Shown here one piece after another: positions 50,501 through 60,482 of a stretch of 64,000 nt of DNA; within the stretch, counting starts at the first letter, position 1, and each line of letters starts with the position of its first letter. The notes beneath the pieces were generated by a model. It worked only from the letters and a program-made list of their open reading frames with translations. It did no database searches and had not been told where the DNA came from. The position numbers and the translations under genes are program-made. This DNA comes from Prorocentrum cordatum (Eukaryota; Sar; Dinophyceae; Prorocentrales; Prorocentraceae), in the NCBI GenBank assembly GCA_963575745.1, contig CAUYUJ010016299.1, forward strand, positions 221,833-285,832. Reading direction: 5' to 3'.

Positions 50501-52516
50501 GCGGCGGAGGTCATGCGGTCCATCGACCTCGACCCGAGCCCCGCGTTGCTTCGTGCCGCCGTGCAGATGGCGGCCAGCCTCCTGCAGTCGGGGGAGGTCT
50601 CGCAGCGCATGTTCGAGACGGCCGTGCAGGAGGCGGCGTGGAGGCACGCGGGAGCAGCAGCCCCATGGGCGCATTGCCGTACGCCAGTGGATGCCCTGGC
50701 TCTCTCGCTCACCAGGGTGGGCTGGAGACTCGTCCAAGGCACCTGCCTCGCCACCGACGACGGCCACTTCCTGGACCTGCGCATGATGGGGCCGCGCGAG
50801 CTGGGCCTGCTGGCAGCGGCAGGGGCGCGGCGTGCTTCGGACAGGTCGGAGCTGGCCCGCCTAGGCCATGGAGCGCTCCCCCCGATGCCCCTGTTCTGGG
50901 AGGCCTTCTCGGAGGTCCTCGGGTCGGGCAGCAAGCTCAGCCCCAGGGAGAAGGCGGCGGTGGTGAGTTTTCTCTCCAACGCCCACTGGCCCCAGATCCG
51001 TTTGCACTCGGCGGGGGAGAGGGAGCATGCTCGCTGCTGCGCGTGCGATGCACCCCGCGGCAGTCTCTGGCACAGGCTGTTCGAGTGTCCCGTCCTCGCG
51101 GGGCCGAGGCGCGACTCGACCTCCGACCGCCTGCGGCGCTGTGCACACCGTGCACGTGGCCGAGGTGAGGAGGCGGGGGAATGCTTTGCGCGCTGCTGGC
51201 TCCCTCAGCCCCCGAGGGCCGCTCTGAGGTCGGATGCCATGGCTGTCATGTGGTGCAATCGCCCCGTTGACGGTCTCCTCGGGGGGCGCCTCTACCTGGA
51301 TGGGTCGGCGCTCGACCCCGAGCACGCGAGCCTGCGGCGTGCGGGCTGGAGCATCGTGCAGTGCGACTCCGACGGCAACATGGAGTGCGCGGTGTACGGC
51401 AGCGTGCGCCAAGACCTATGCCCTTTCCAGTCGGCCAAGGACGGTGAGGATTTCGCGGTCTGGATGCTGTCCCGCTTCCTGGGCCCGTGTGTGGACGAGA
51501 CCCTCATCGATTGTGCGTCTACGGTCAGCTGCCTGACGTTGGGCAAGAAGTACGCGACGGCAGCCAACAAGCCCAATGCCCATCTCTGGTCGGGGATCTA
51601 CGCTTCGCTGGACGTGGACATGCTTAAGGTTACCAAGGTGGCAGCCCACTGCACCGCCCGTGACGTGCTGGAAGGCAAGATCACGGAGGCGGACCTCCGC
51701 GGCAATGGTCATGCCGACCGCTGGGCCAAGGCAGGTGCGGCTCTGCACCGCTCCAGCCCCGTGGCCAGGCGGGAGTTCTTCGGCGCGATGGAGGTGGTGA
51801 GGGAGCTCTCATGCTGGGTGGCGCAGGTCCCCGCACCCGAGGTGGAGCCTGCCCGCCGCCGCCAGGTCGACTCGGGTTCGGGCGACGGGTGGGCCTCGGC
51901 GGCGCGCGCTGGTGGAGTATCCCTCGGTGCGACGGCCCTCGTTTTCGCTGGCCACGTCCTGGCCTTCGCCAGGTGCGGGGAGGGCGCCGCCGAGCAGGAG
52001 CTGATGGCGCGCACCCACTGCGGGGCGTACGCGCGGCTTGGCGGGCGCTCAGGCGCGGCGCCCAAGCTCAAGGAGCAATGCCCAGGGTCTGCTGGGCTTC
52101 CCAAGGGCAGGCGCGACCAGAAGGCACGCTGGCTGCAAGGGCGGCATCCTGCTGGCACGCCCCACAGCGGCAACAAGCGGGTCGGCGCGGCGGTGCCCAG
52201 CCTTCGCGAGGAGGACGTGGTGCCGATGGACGCCAGGGTGCGCTTCCTGCAGTGGCTGGGCGTCCGCCCCGAGGACGGTGCCCCTGGCGGCGATGCCGCC
52301 TGCGCCAGCCACGGGCCCCCCAGCGGCGCGCCGGCCGCTGGCGAGGCTGCGGCGGCGCCGCTGGTGCCTGGCCCCGCGGGGGCCTCGAGGGAGGCATGGC
52401 TGAGCGCCTACGGCCTGGACGAGGCGAGCCTCCTCGAGTGGTCGGCCGCGGCCGAGGAGGCGCGCGAGGACAGGCGCAAGCGGCGCCGCCGCGCTGATGA
52501 AGACGAGGGGGCGTGA
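47591..52516 (+). CDS. LINE ORF2: APE endonuclease, reverse transcriptase, RNase H, zinc knuckle
   Basis: The frame is open from 47,420 to the TGA at 52,514; the first codon here is GTG, so the true start is unsure. APE/EEP endonuclease (about residues 45-275): GCNGNAWS, E82 in LQETRL, D203/N205 in QADFNM, H269 in LHPHRPV. RT (about 600-900): VSLMVFIPKADGGVRP, D716 in LFLDISKFYEH, and D808-D809 in RNVVDDISLQ (VDD where FADD or YADD is usual). CCHC-like knuckle C1149-x2-C1152-x8-H1161-x4-C1166. RNase H (about 1230-1390): D1237 (YLDGSA), E1286 (DGEDFAVW), D1307 (IDCAST), D1376 (GHADRWAKAG). A basic C-terminus ends RKRRRRADEDEGA. All catalytic residues are present, so the protein may be functional, although the element's 5' end is missing. 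Confidence 0.9.
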   Translation: MGAEGPATRSTAGPVSDADGRAAREAAVIGKAPQVGRAGGQQLRAGLVMFGCNGNAWSRSVEALEAFFKAYDYWPDVVALQETRLLRARLPSAAAQARGLGYAAFLHEAAPTEKQGPQATSGGVAILVRDGLQADESARPLPSALRHRLIGVEVAAASGFRVLVLAGYFQHSVGPRGTNLDLFSAISEVTGFSADVPWVLQADFNMEPEPLEELGWPAAVRGHVLGPSEATCHAEGCDHLYDWFVASSAMAACTASCATTLEGFGLHPHRPVLLRLQDVRADALVEVPSRPARFPEVAPELLRAREDAEIVCYSVGKKGQVTPRSVAWSWDAGTSPTNLSDAFSEWAAAAEGTLVGIHGIVQADLARHLGRGEGPRLTLKPLSALVKRDARFRFSLLTHRLRSCLDVALQRLRAERTGRWHPRHADWYGHQAMLRAQLLLEAVQEAADSDGGALPGAAPDRLGDLVFQAGVHGSPDAARDLQGLLGASQRRDAAESAQAWRNWAQTAVEKGGRLAHRFSKATPPPTVRDADSGRRLVGMAAIGELTSVWQKLWLQDGFALGAGASSWDVGEWRLPPISLEQLQAACKRYSPSVGLGCDSLHPRQILLLPVALQQRILDILAAYDDAPASISGQVSLMVFIPKADGGVRPIALLPLVLRLWSRLRQPCCARWEADHDFPFFWGRDGRDCERAGWLHNCFAGFAMANQQFEAASLFLDISKFYEHVRHDVLWANAVRFGFNLRLLRGLLTSYQAPRMVLAAGMASPAFGTTGTVLAGCACATAVAKLPVLGALLAAGAMCPLITPRNVVDDISLQAVGTARLVKRQLLVSSCEVVRLLREQHLPLNESKSVFLASSPQLAKELSEEWAAQGLAFKRGLQARNLGTDANITRRGVHEGAGRAVGGLRRGRRLGVLRSAGAATEMVHRAGPTAAMLWGRTVTGVPDGELHSWRLAAARSAGKLPKGASLGLRLRAAEVMRSIDLDPSPALLRAAVQMAASLLQSGEVSQRMFETAVQEAAWRHAGAAAPWAHCRTPVDALALSLTRVGWRLVQGTCLATDDGHFLDLRMMGPRELGLLAAAGARRASDRSELARLGHGALPPMPLFWEAFSEVLGSGSKLSPREKAAVVSFLSNAHWPQIRLHSAGEREHARCCACDAPRGSLWHRLFECPVLAGPRRDSTSDRLRRCAHRARGRGEEAGECFARCWLPQPPRAALRSDAMAVMWCNRPVDGLLGGRLYLDGSALDPEHASLRRAGWSIVQCDSDGNMECAVYGSVRQDLCPFQSAKDGEDFAVWMLSRFLGPCVDETLIDCASTVSCLTLGKKYATAANKPNAHLWSGIYASLDVDMLKVTKVAAHCTARDVLEGKITEADLRGNGHADRWAKAGAALHRSSPVARREFFGAMEVVRELSCWVAQVPAPEVEPARRRQVDSGSGDGWASAARAGGVSLGATALVFAGHVLAFARCGEGAAEQELMARTHCGAYARLGGRSGAAPKLKEQCPGSAGLPKGRRDQKARWLQGRHPAGTPHSGNKRVGAAVPSLREEDVVPMDARVRFLQWLGVRPEDGAPGGDAACASHGPPSGAPAAGEAAAAPLVPGPAGASREAWLSAYGLDEASLLEWSAAAEEAREDRRKRRRRADEDEGA

Positions 52517-53023
52517 TGCAGCATCATCATCTTCTTCCTGTTGTGTCCGCCCTCCCTCGTGGTCTGCAGGTAGCAGACACCTTCATTCTGTGAGTTAGTG
52601 AGGTCAGGCGTGTTTGGCGTGTGCAATGCGTGTGCTGGCCGATGTGAGGTTTCGGGAGGCTGCACCGTCATTTTGTTGTGTGCGTCAGCCCTCTCGTCGA
52701 GGTCAGGCCTGTTTGGCTTTGGCAACGCGTGCGCTGACCTCACCTCGTGGTGCGTGAGGCCTTTCGTCATTTGTCGTGAGTGTGGGCCTCGCGTCTTGTT
52801 TGCAGCGAGGCAGGCATGGTTGGCCTCGCTATGCGTGCCCTCGCCTCCGCCTGCATTCTTGATTTCTTTGAAATCTGGGCGCTTCGCGCTTCTGGCGCTT
52901 CGCGCCCTCCCCGCGGTGGCTCCTTCGGGGCCCCGTTAGTTGGCTCTGGAGGCCCTGGGGCCAACGTGCTCCGCGGGCCTCGGGCTCCTTTAGCCTTCAT
53001 AGGCCCCGCAGCTCACAGCTCAC
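52517..53023 (+). other. LINE 3' UTR and tail
   Basis: Begins with TGCAGCATCATCATCTTCTT and has two related tandem pieces (GTCAGGCGTGTTTGGCGTG near 52,602 and GTCAGGCCTGTTTGGCTTTG near 52,701). It ends with the shared ~165-bp tail (TTTCTTTGAAATC to AGCTCACAGCTCAC). The tail is reused by the inverted copy at 45,418 and by both retrogenes. It has no poly-A. Confidence 0.75.
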
Positions 53024-54711
53024 ACCTCGATTTTTTGAGGATGTCTCGAGCGAAATGGCCGTGGTCTGCCGTGCTCCACACGGGAGCACGGCAGACCACC
53101 TGCTCATTTTCTGAGGACGTCCCGAGCGAAAACGTCTTTTTTGACATAAAAGGTTCTAAAACACCTCTGTCGGCATCTCATTTTTTCGAGGATGTCTCGA
53201 GCGAAACGCTCATTTTTCATGCATAACAAAAATTTTTGATATTTTTCAACATCCCGATTTTTTGAGGATGTCTCGAGCGAAACCGTCATTTTTGACATAA
53301 GACGTCTTAAACGATAGCCTCCAACACCTCGATTTTTCGAGGATGTCTCGAGCGAAATGGCCATTTTGGGGGCCAATGAACCTGACCGGACAAGAACGGG
53401 AAGCGCCGTTTTTTATCCACCACGTGCGTCAGAGACCGTATTGGCGAGAACGTCAGAGAAACCCATAAACGCAACAGAACAGACTAAATGGTGGCCTGCC
53501 GCGCTGGTCTGTCGAGGTAGTCTGCTGCCCTGGCCACATCATGGTGTCGACACCGTGCTTTTCTCTCGGCCACGCGGGCCCCCACCCGTTGTCGCCCAGC
53601 CTACTTTTTCTGTTCCAGCCTGTCTTGTCTTTTGTTTGTCCGTCGTCGTCGTCGCGTGCCTTTCCTTTGTCGTGGTCGTCGTTTTCATTATAATCGTCCG
53701 CTGTTGCCGTTCTCGCTGTCGCCGTCGTTATCATTTTATGATTGCGGTCGTTTTTCTGATTGTTTTTTTGTTGTTGGATTCCGTGTTCGGTTGGTTTTTG
53801 TGTTATGTTTGTGGTCGTTTTCTGTCATCGTTTTTTGTCGTAATTTTCGAGATCGTTATTGACGAAGACGACGACGACGACGATGACGACGACGACGATC
53901 TGCCGTGCTTCTGTGGCGTCTGCGGTGCTCCTGTGGTCTGCCGTGCTCCTTCTTGGTTTGCCGTGCTCCTGTGTGGTCTGCCGTGCTCCTGTGCGGTCTT
54001 CCGTGCTCCTGTGGTCTGCCGTGCTCCTTTGGGGTCTGCCGTGCTCCTGTGGAGTTTGCCGTGCGAACGTGTGGTCTGCCGTGCTCCTGTGTGGTCTGGC
54101 GTGCTCCTGTATGGTCTGCCGTGCTCTTGTGTGGTTTGCCGTGCTCCTGTGTGGTCTGCCGTGCTCCCGTGGGGTCTGCCGTGTCCTGTGTTGTCTGCCG
54201 TGCTCCTGTGTGGTCTGCCGTGCTCCTGTGTGGTCTGCCGTGCTCCTTCTTGGTCTGCCGTGCTCATGTGCGGTCTGCCGTGCTCCTGTGCGGTCTTCCG
54301 TGCGAACGTGTGGACTGCCGTGCTCCTGTGTGGTCTGCCGTGCTCTTGTGGTCTGCCGTGCTCATTTGGGATTTGCCGTGCTCATGTGGGGTCTGCCGTA
54401 CTCCTGTGTGGTCTGCCGTGCTCCGGTGGTCTGCCGTGCTCCTTTGGGGTCTGCCTTGCTACTGTGGGGTCTGCCGTGCTCCTGTGTGGTCTGCCGTGCT
54501 CCTGTGGTTTGCCTTGCTCCTGTGTGGTCTGCCGTGCTCCTTTTGGGTCTGCTCTGCCGTGCTCCTGTGGGGTCTGCCGTGCTCCTGTGGGGTCTGCCGT
54601 GCTCTTGTGGGGTCTGCCGTGCTCTTGTGTGGTCTGCCGTGCTCCTTTGTGGTCTGCCGTGCTCCTGTGTGGTCTGCCGTGCTCCTGTGTGGCCTGCCGT
54701 GCTCTTGTGTG
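53024..54711 (+). repeat. Satellite cassette copy
   Basis: GAGGATGTCTCGAGCGAAA block (53,025-53,380), ~110-bp block (with a small GGGGCCAATG insertion before it), pyrimidine-rich segment with (GAC)n (53,492-53,895), array A, and array B spliced on at about 54,320. 53,040-54,265 matches 40,600-41,820. No gene. Confidence 0.85.
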
Positions 54712-54880
54712 AGCTGTGAGCTGCGGGGCCTATGAAGGCAAAAAGGAGCCCGAGGCCCACGGAGCCCGTTGGCCCCAGGGCCTCAAGGGCCAACCCTAGG
54801 GGCCCCGAAGGAGCCACCGCAGGGGAGGGCGCGAAGCGCCAGACGCGCGAAGCGCAAGATTTCAAAGAAACCAAAATCAA
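54712..54880 (-). repeat. LINE-type 3' tail of retrogene copy 2
   Basis: Near-identical to 30,632-30,800, at a constant offset of 24,080. See that entry. Confidence 0.75.
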
Positions 54881-55366
54881 AGGTGCAGGAAACGGGAAAC
54901 ACACACGCATTGCAACAGCCGAACATGCATGCCCACCGGCCTCACTCACGATGTCCTGCATCCAGCAGGCTCCGCATGCGAAAGAAGGCCTTACACAACA
55001 GATCAACAGAACAATGCCGCCTCACAATCACAACAATGAGCAGGGAACGGGAAACACACACGCATGGCAACAGCCGAACATGCATGCCCACCTGCCTGAC
55101 TCACGATGTCCTGCCTCAAGCAGGCTCCACAAGCATGAGAAGGCCAAACACATCAGAACAACAGAACAATGCCGCCTCACGATCACTTCAATCCACCAAA
55201 AGCGTTGAGGCGCACGGGCAAAGAATAACGCCTGACACAACATTACGAGAGCACCCGACAGTGCGGCCCAGCGCGCATCCCAATTCCCGCAGCCACAAAA
55301 ACACCACAAAAGCAGGACAATTCCAAAGGAGAGAACGACAGCGCTGCCAAGGCCGAACACCAGCAA

Positions 55367-56596
55367 TCACTCATCCACGGAAATGGTCTGCCTGAGCGGC
55401 GGCAGCCCAGCCCGAGCCTCGGCTAGGTCAAGCAGCGCGCCAACCGCAGCGTAAGGCCCCCAGGCCACCGCTTCCATGGTGCCGAGGTCGACGGGGTCGA
55501 GGAAGAGGGAGTACGCTTCGCCCACGCCTGCAGCAGGCGCGGCGGAGCCACCGCTTCCGCCCCCCCGCAGGAGGGCACCATCGTACCGGTCCAGGAAGTC
55601 CAAGACGGCCGCGCTGGGCGCCGAGGCGGCGCCGGGGAGAGAGAGGGAGCATGCCGTGGCAGCATCAGCTCCCAGGTCTCGCACGTCGCCACCGTTGCTG
55701 CCCTCGCCGTCGCTGACGCTGTCGGTGACCCCGTTGCCGAGGAGGACAGCCGGACAGCTTGCGGGGGCCCCCAGGCGCTCCAAACCCGGCAGCGGCGTCG
55801 CAGCGCAAGCAGTACCGCTCGCCAGGGGGCTCTCTGCGGGCGCCTCCTGGCAAGGAGGCCCGCTCACACTCAACAAATCACACGAGGAGAAGACCACTGC
55901 CCCGCAAGTGCAGACGAGGCCGGGCCACGCATCCGCCGCGAAGGCAAGGTCGCACACGTCCCCTCCGCCTGCTGCCCAGCGGCCAGGGGGCCGCAGAGGC
56001 CAGAAAGGCGCCGCGCCCCTGCGGAGCTGGGCGGCCGCGGCCTGCCCCGCGCACTGCGCCAGCAGGATCCGCGAGGGAGGCTCGGCCACGCAGACCTCGA
56101 TCTGGATGTCCACGGCCGCCTTCGGCACATCGAGCGGCCTCGGCAGAAGGGGTTCATGCCGAGCACGGTCGCCGTCGCCCTTGACCAACATGCCGAGCTT
56201 CAGGAACTCGGGCCCGAGGTCCAGCGACTGGGCAACGGCTCGCAGGGCGTCCCCAAGCCGATGATGATGCATGCCGAGGGCCGCGTCTGCGCGATGGTGG
56301 AGCAGCAGCGCTTGGCCAAGCTGCACCAACCGCCCCGCGAGGGCATCGCGGAGCTCGTCCGAGGGGCGAAGCGCCGCAGCAGCCGACGCGGCCGCCGCCT
56401 CCGCCTCCATCCTGTCGCGAGCAACGTGGCGGGCCTGGTCCAGCTGCCCCTCGAGCTCGCGGATCCGCGCGCAGGCAGCCGCCAGCCCTTTGTCGCAGGA
56501 GGCCAGGGCCCTCCTCCTCGCCGCCGTGCGCTCAGCACGTGAGCGCCGCGGCCTCGCCAGATGGGAATCGCCAGGAGGCGACTCCGCCCGCGCCAT
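55367..56596 (-). CDS. Retroposed gene copy 2, 409-residue protein of unknown function
   Basis: Same structure as the copy at 31,287-32,516: ATG at 56,596, a leader relic 28 nt upstream, an intact intronless ORF, a 3' UTR with the 155-bp tandem pair and a LINE-type tail. The two proteins differ at only a handful of positions (for example LTGRL/LAGRL, RQGAPAS/RLGAPAS, PAALLGNGFTD/PAVLLGNGVTD). Copies line up from about 30,240 to 32,870 against 54,320 to 56,950 with no length change, so the second arose by segmental duplication together with its satellite flanks, not by a second retroposition. Both ORFs remain open, which is compatible with function or with a very recent duplication. Confidence 0.7.
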   Translation of the reverse strand: MARAESPPGDSHLARPRRSRAERTAARRRALASCDKGLAAACARIRELEGQLDQARHVARDRMEAEAAAASAAAALRPSDELRDALAGRLVQLGQALLLHHRADAALGMHHHRLGDALRAVAQSLDLGPEFLKLGMLVKGDGDRARHEPLLPRPLDVPKAAVDIQIEVCVAEPPSRILLAQCAGQAAAAQLRRGAAPFWPLRPPGRWAAGGGDVCDLAFAADAWPGLVCTCGAVVFSSCDLLSVSGPPCQEAPAESPLASGTACAATPLPGLERLGAPASCPAVLLGNGVTDSVSDGEGSNGGDVRDLGADAATACSLSLPGAASAPSAAVLDFLDRYDGALLRGGGSGGSAAPAAGVGEAYSLFLDPVDLGTMEAVAWGPYAAVGALLDLAEARAGLPPLRQTISVDE

Positions 56597-56624
56597 CGAT
56601 CCCAAGCGCGCGCGCCCAGGGCGG

Positions 56625-56646
56625 CTTGAGCCAAAATGGCTACGGA
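56625..56646 (-). other. Spliced-leader (DinoSL) relic of retrogene copy 2
   Basis: Identical 22-nt leader on the minus strand, 28 nt before the ATG, no GT donor after it. Duplicate of 32,545-32,566. Confidence 0.93.
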
Positions 56647-56649
56647 CCC

Positions 56650-57435
56650 GTGCTCTTGTGTGGTCTGCCGTGCTCCTGTTGGTCTGCCGTGCTCTTCTGT
56701 GGTCTGCCGTGCTCCTATGGGGTCTGCCGTTGTTCGGCCGTCTTGAGGGCACTCTTAGGGCATAGTCTGCCGTGCTCCTCGTCTTGGTCTGCCGTGCTCC
56801 TCGTCTTGGTCATCCTTTCCGTCGTCTTGAGGGCGCTCTTGGTGCCTCGTCTGCCGTGCTCCTCGTCTTGGTCTGCCGTGCTCCTCTCGGTTCCTAAGCC
56901 TGGTCTGCCGTGCTCCTCGTCTTGGTCTGCCGTGCTCCTCTCGGTTCCTACGCGCGGTCTGCCGTGCTCCTGTGGGGAGCACGGCAGACCACAGGTGCCG
57001 TGCTCCTATGGGGTCTGCCGTTGTTCGGCCGTCTTGAGGGCACTCTTAGGGCATAGTCTGCCGTGCTCCTCGTCTTGGTCTGCCGTGCTCCTCGTCTTGG
57101 TCATCCTTTCCGTCGTCTTGAGGGCGCTCTTGGTGCCTGGTCTGCCGTGCTCCTCGTCTTGGTCTGCCGTGCTCCTCTCGGTTCCTAAGCCTGGTCTGCC
57201 GTGCTCCTCGTCTTGGTCTGCCGTGCTCCTCTCGGTTCCTACGCGCGGTCTGCCGTGCTCCTGTGAGGAGCACGGCAGACCACAGGAGCAAGGCAGACCA
57301 CACAGGAGCACGGCAGACCACACCTCGATTTTTTGAGGATGTCTCGAGCGAAATGGCCGTGGTCTGCCGTGCTCCACACGGGAGCACGGCAGACCACCTG
57401 CTCATTTTCTGAGGACGTCCCGAGCGAAAACGTCA
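56650..57435 (+). repeat. 20-bp satellite with two tandem strand-switch sections
   Basis: Two tandem copies of the CTCGTCTTGG-spacer section (56,720-56,995 and 56,997-57,285) as at 39,970-40,550, each ending in the hairpin; then a truncated GAGGATGTCTCGAGCGAAA block. No gene. Confidence 0.85.
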
Positions 57436-57472
57436 AAACCCCCGTGCAACCCCGCAACCCATAGATATAAAG

Positions 57473-57503
<31 letters not shown>

Positions 57504-57609
57504 CTCAAGGATTCAGCCAGAACGTCCCGCTTGCTTCTCGTACCTCGAAGACGCTTCCCGTCATCCGCCAATGAAAACCCCCGTGCAACCCCGCAACCCA
57601 TAGATATAA

Positions 57610-57643
<34 letters not shown>

Positions 57644-57715
57644 TCAAGGATTCAGCCAGAACGTCCCGCTTGCTTCTCGTACCTCGAAGACGCTTCCCGT
57701 CATCCGCCAACGAAA
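57436..57715 (+). repeat. Two tandem ~140-bp elements with (TA)n cores
   Basis: Each runs CAACCCATAGATATAAAG, (TA)n of about 25 bp, TACTCAAGGATTCAGCCAG, GCTTCCCGTCATCCGCCAA. A third copy with the TA tract nearly absent is at 23,270-23,365. They sit between a truncated GAGGATGTCTCGAGCGAAA block and the ~110-bp block, so probably inserted there. Confidence 0.85.
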
Positions 57716-57717
57716 AA

Positions 57718-60482
57718 CCTGACCGGACAAGAACGGGAAGCGCCGTTTTTTATCCACCACGTGCGTCAGAGACCGTATTGGCGAGAACGTCAGAGAAACC
57801 CATAAACGCAACAGAACAGACTAAATGATGGCCTGCCGCGTTCCGACGGCCCAAGACGGCCCAAGAGGCCCCCAAGATCGCTTTAAGATCGCCCAAGAGG
57901 CCTTCAAGATGGCCCCGAAACGGCCCAAGAAGTCCCCAAGACGGTCCCAAGAGGGCCCTAACACGGCGCAAGAGGCCTCCAAGACGCCCAAGATGTCTTC
58001 CAAGACGGCCAAGATGGCCTCCAAGACGGCTAAGATGGCTCCAAGAGGGCCCCAAGACGGCCCAAGAGGCCTCGAAGACGGTCTGCCGTGCTCCTGTGGT
58101 CTGCCGTGCTCCTTTGGGGTCTGCCGTGCTCCTGTGGAGTTTGCCGTGCGAACGTGTGGTCTGCCGTGCTCCTGTGTGGTCTGGCGTGCTCCTGTATGGT
58201 CTGCCGTGCTCTTGTGTGGTTTGCCGTGCTCCTGTGTGGTCTGCCGTGCTCCCGTGGGGTCTGCCGTGTCCTGTGTGGTCTGCCGTGCTCCTGTGTGGTC
58301 TGCCGTGCTCCTGTGTGGTCTGCCGTGCTCCTTCTTGGTCTGCCGTGCTCATGTGCGGTCTGCCGTGCTCCTGTGCGGTCTGCCGTGCGAACGTGTGGAC
58401 TGCCGTGCTCATTTGGGGTCTGCCTTGCTCCTTTGTGGTTTGCCGCGCTCCTGTGTGGTCTGCCGTGCTCCTGTGTGGTCAGCAGACCCAGGGCTGAGGG
58501 AAGGCTGGAGCAGTGCTCTGGTGGTCCATCACCCGCCCAGCTCCGTCCCCTCCCACTCTGGACCGATCTTGCGGGAAGCTGGCTTGTGGCAGCGCATCGC
58601 GCGTCCATAGCGTTCGTGTGCTTGCTTTTACCTCCTTTAATGTCTGCTCCACCTCTCCTTGAGACGCAGAAGCCTCCGAGCGCCGGGAGCAGAAATGATG
58701 CACTTTCGAAAAATCTGTTTGGATGAGTTTTGTTAGCGCGGCCTCGGAATTCAATTTTTCCGGCGACGGCCAGAGCCGACGCCAGCGCTGGATCCGGCTC
58801 GGCCGCCAGCCCAGGTGCCGGCCCGGGCGTTCGGTTCGAGCGCCGGCCTGGGTGCCGGAATCGGCCCGGAAGGGTTCCAGGGCGCCGGGAGCAGAAAATC
58901 AATATTTTCGAAAGAAAAATATGTCTTGGAGTGGCCTTTTTTCCGCACCGCCTCGGAATTCAATTTTCCGGCGCCGGCCGGCGCCGGAACCGGCCCGGGC
59001 GCTGGCCCGGGTGCTGGCCCAGGCGTTCGGCTCGAGCGCCGGCCCGGGTGCCGGAAGCGGCCCGGAAGGGGTTCCCGGGCGCCGGGAGCAGAAAATCAAT
59101 ATTTTCGAAAGAAAAATATGTCTTGGAGTGGCCTTTTTTCGGCACCGCCTCGGAATTCAATTTTCCGGCGCCGGCCGGCGCCGGAACCGGCCCGGGCGCT
59201 GGCCCGGGTGCTGGCCCGGGCGTTTGGCTCGAGCGCCGGCCCGGGTGCCAGAAGCGGCCCGGAAGGGGTTCCCGGGCGCCGGGAGCAGAAAATCAATATT
59301 TTCGAAAGAAAAATATGTCTTGGAGTGGCCTTTTTTCGGCACCGCCTCGGAATTCAATTTTCCGGCGCCGGCCGGCGCCGGAACCGGCCCAGGCTGCCGT
59401 GCTCCTGTGTGGCCTAGCCCGTGATTTCCTGAGGACGTATAGGTGCTCTTTTGGGGTTCTGCCGTATCATTTGGGTCTGCCGTGGCTCCGGTGGCGGCCG
59501 TGTCATAGTGCGGGTTGCCGGCCGGCCTGTGAGATCTGCCGTGATCATGTTGGGGAAACGCCAGCGGCGTTCGGGGTACAACAAAAAGGCGAGTTATGTT
59601 GTACCCGCGGCGGGTCTGGCAAGTGCTCCTGTGGGTTCCGCCGTGCTCCTGTGGCGTCTGCCGTGCTCCTGTGGCGTCTGCCGGGCTCCTGTGTGGTCTG
59701 CCGTGCTCCTTTGTGGTCTGCCGCGCTCCTGTGGAGTCTGCCGTGCTCCTGTGTGGTCTGCCGTGCTCTTGTGGTCTGCCGTGCTCATTGGGATTTGCCG
59801 TGCTCATGTGGGGTCTGCCGTACTCCTGTGTGGTCTGCCGTGCTCCGGTGGTCTGCCGTGCTCCTTTGGGGTCTGCCTTGCTACTGTGGGGTCTGCCGTG
59901 TTCCTGTGTGGTCTGCCGTGCTCCTGTGGTTTGCCTTGCTCCTGTGTGGTCTGCCGTGCTCCTTTTGGGTCTGCTCTGCCGTGCTCCTGTGGGGTCTGCC
60001 GTGCTCCTGTGGGGTCTGCCGTGCTCTTGGGGGGTCTGCCGTGCTCTTGTGTGGTCTGCCGTGCTCCTTTGTGGTCTGCCGTGCTCCTGTGTGGTCTGCC
60101 GTGCTCCTGTGTGGCCTGCCGTGCTCTTGTGTGGTCTGCCGTGCTCCTGTTGATCTGCCGTGCTCTTCTGTGGTCTGCCGTGCTCCTAGTGGTCTGCCGT
60201 TGTTCGGCCGTCTTGAGGGCACCCTTAGGGCATAGTCTGCCGTGCTCCTCGTCTTGGTCTGCCGTGCTCCTCGTCTTGGTCATCCTTTCCGTCGTCTTGA
60301 GGGCGCTCTTGGTGCCTGGTCTGCCGTGCTCCTCGTCTTGGTCTGCCGTGTTCCCTACAGGAGCACGGCAGACCGCGCGTAGGAACCGAGAGGAGCAAAG
60401 CAGACCAAGACGAGGTAGCCACGGCAGGACCGGTTAGGAACGAGAGGGACGGCAGACCACAAGGAGCACGGCAGACCACCAC
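57718..60482 (+). repeat. Satellite cassette copy, decayed after 59.4 kb
   Basis: ~110-bp block, GGCC/TCTTGG block (57,830-58,080), array A, ~270-bp segment, 197-bp units (to 59,393), double hairpin (59,557), array B. From 59,393 to 59,640 and 60,340 to 60,480 it differs from sister copies by many 1-3 bp indels. No gene. Confidence 0.83.

Larger units (their letters stand above)
45914..53023 (+). mobile_element. 5'-truncated non-LTR retrotransposon (LINE) with ORF1 and ORF2
   Basis: About 7.1 kb. The left junction is precise: satellite TCATCCTTT continues as CCGTCGTCTTG in other copies but as CTGGACGTGC here. The right end is the AGCTCAC-repeat tail at about 53,022. It lies in a satellite context; no target-site duplication was found, as the right flank is a GAGGATGTCTCGAGCGAAA block and not the continuation of the interrupted unit. 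ORF1 and ORF2 are both intact after the truncation point, making this the best-preserved element in the window. RNase H together with an APE-type nuclease points to an I-like LINE group. Confidence 0.85.
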
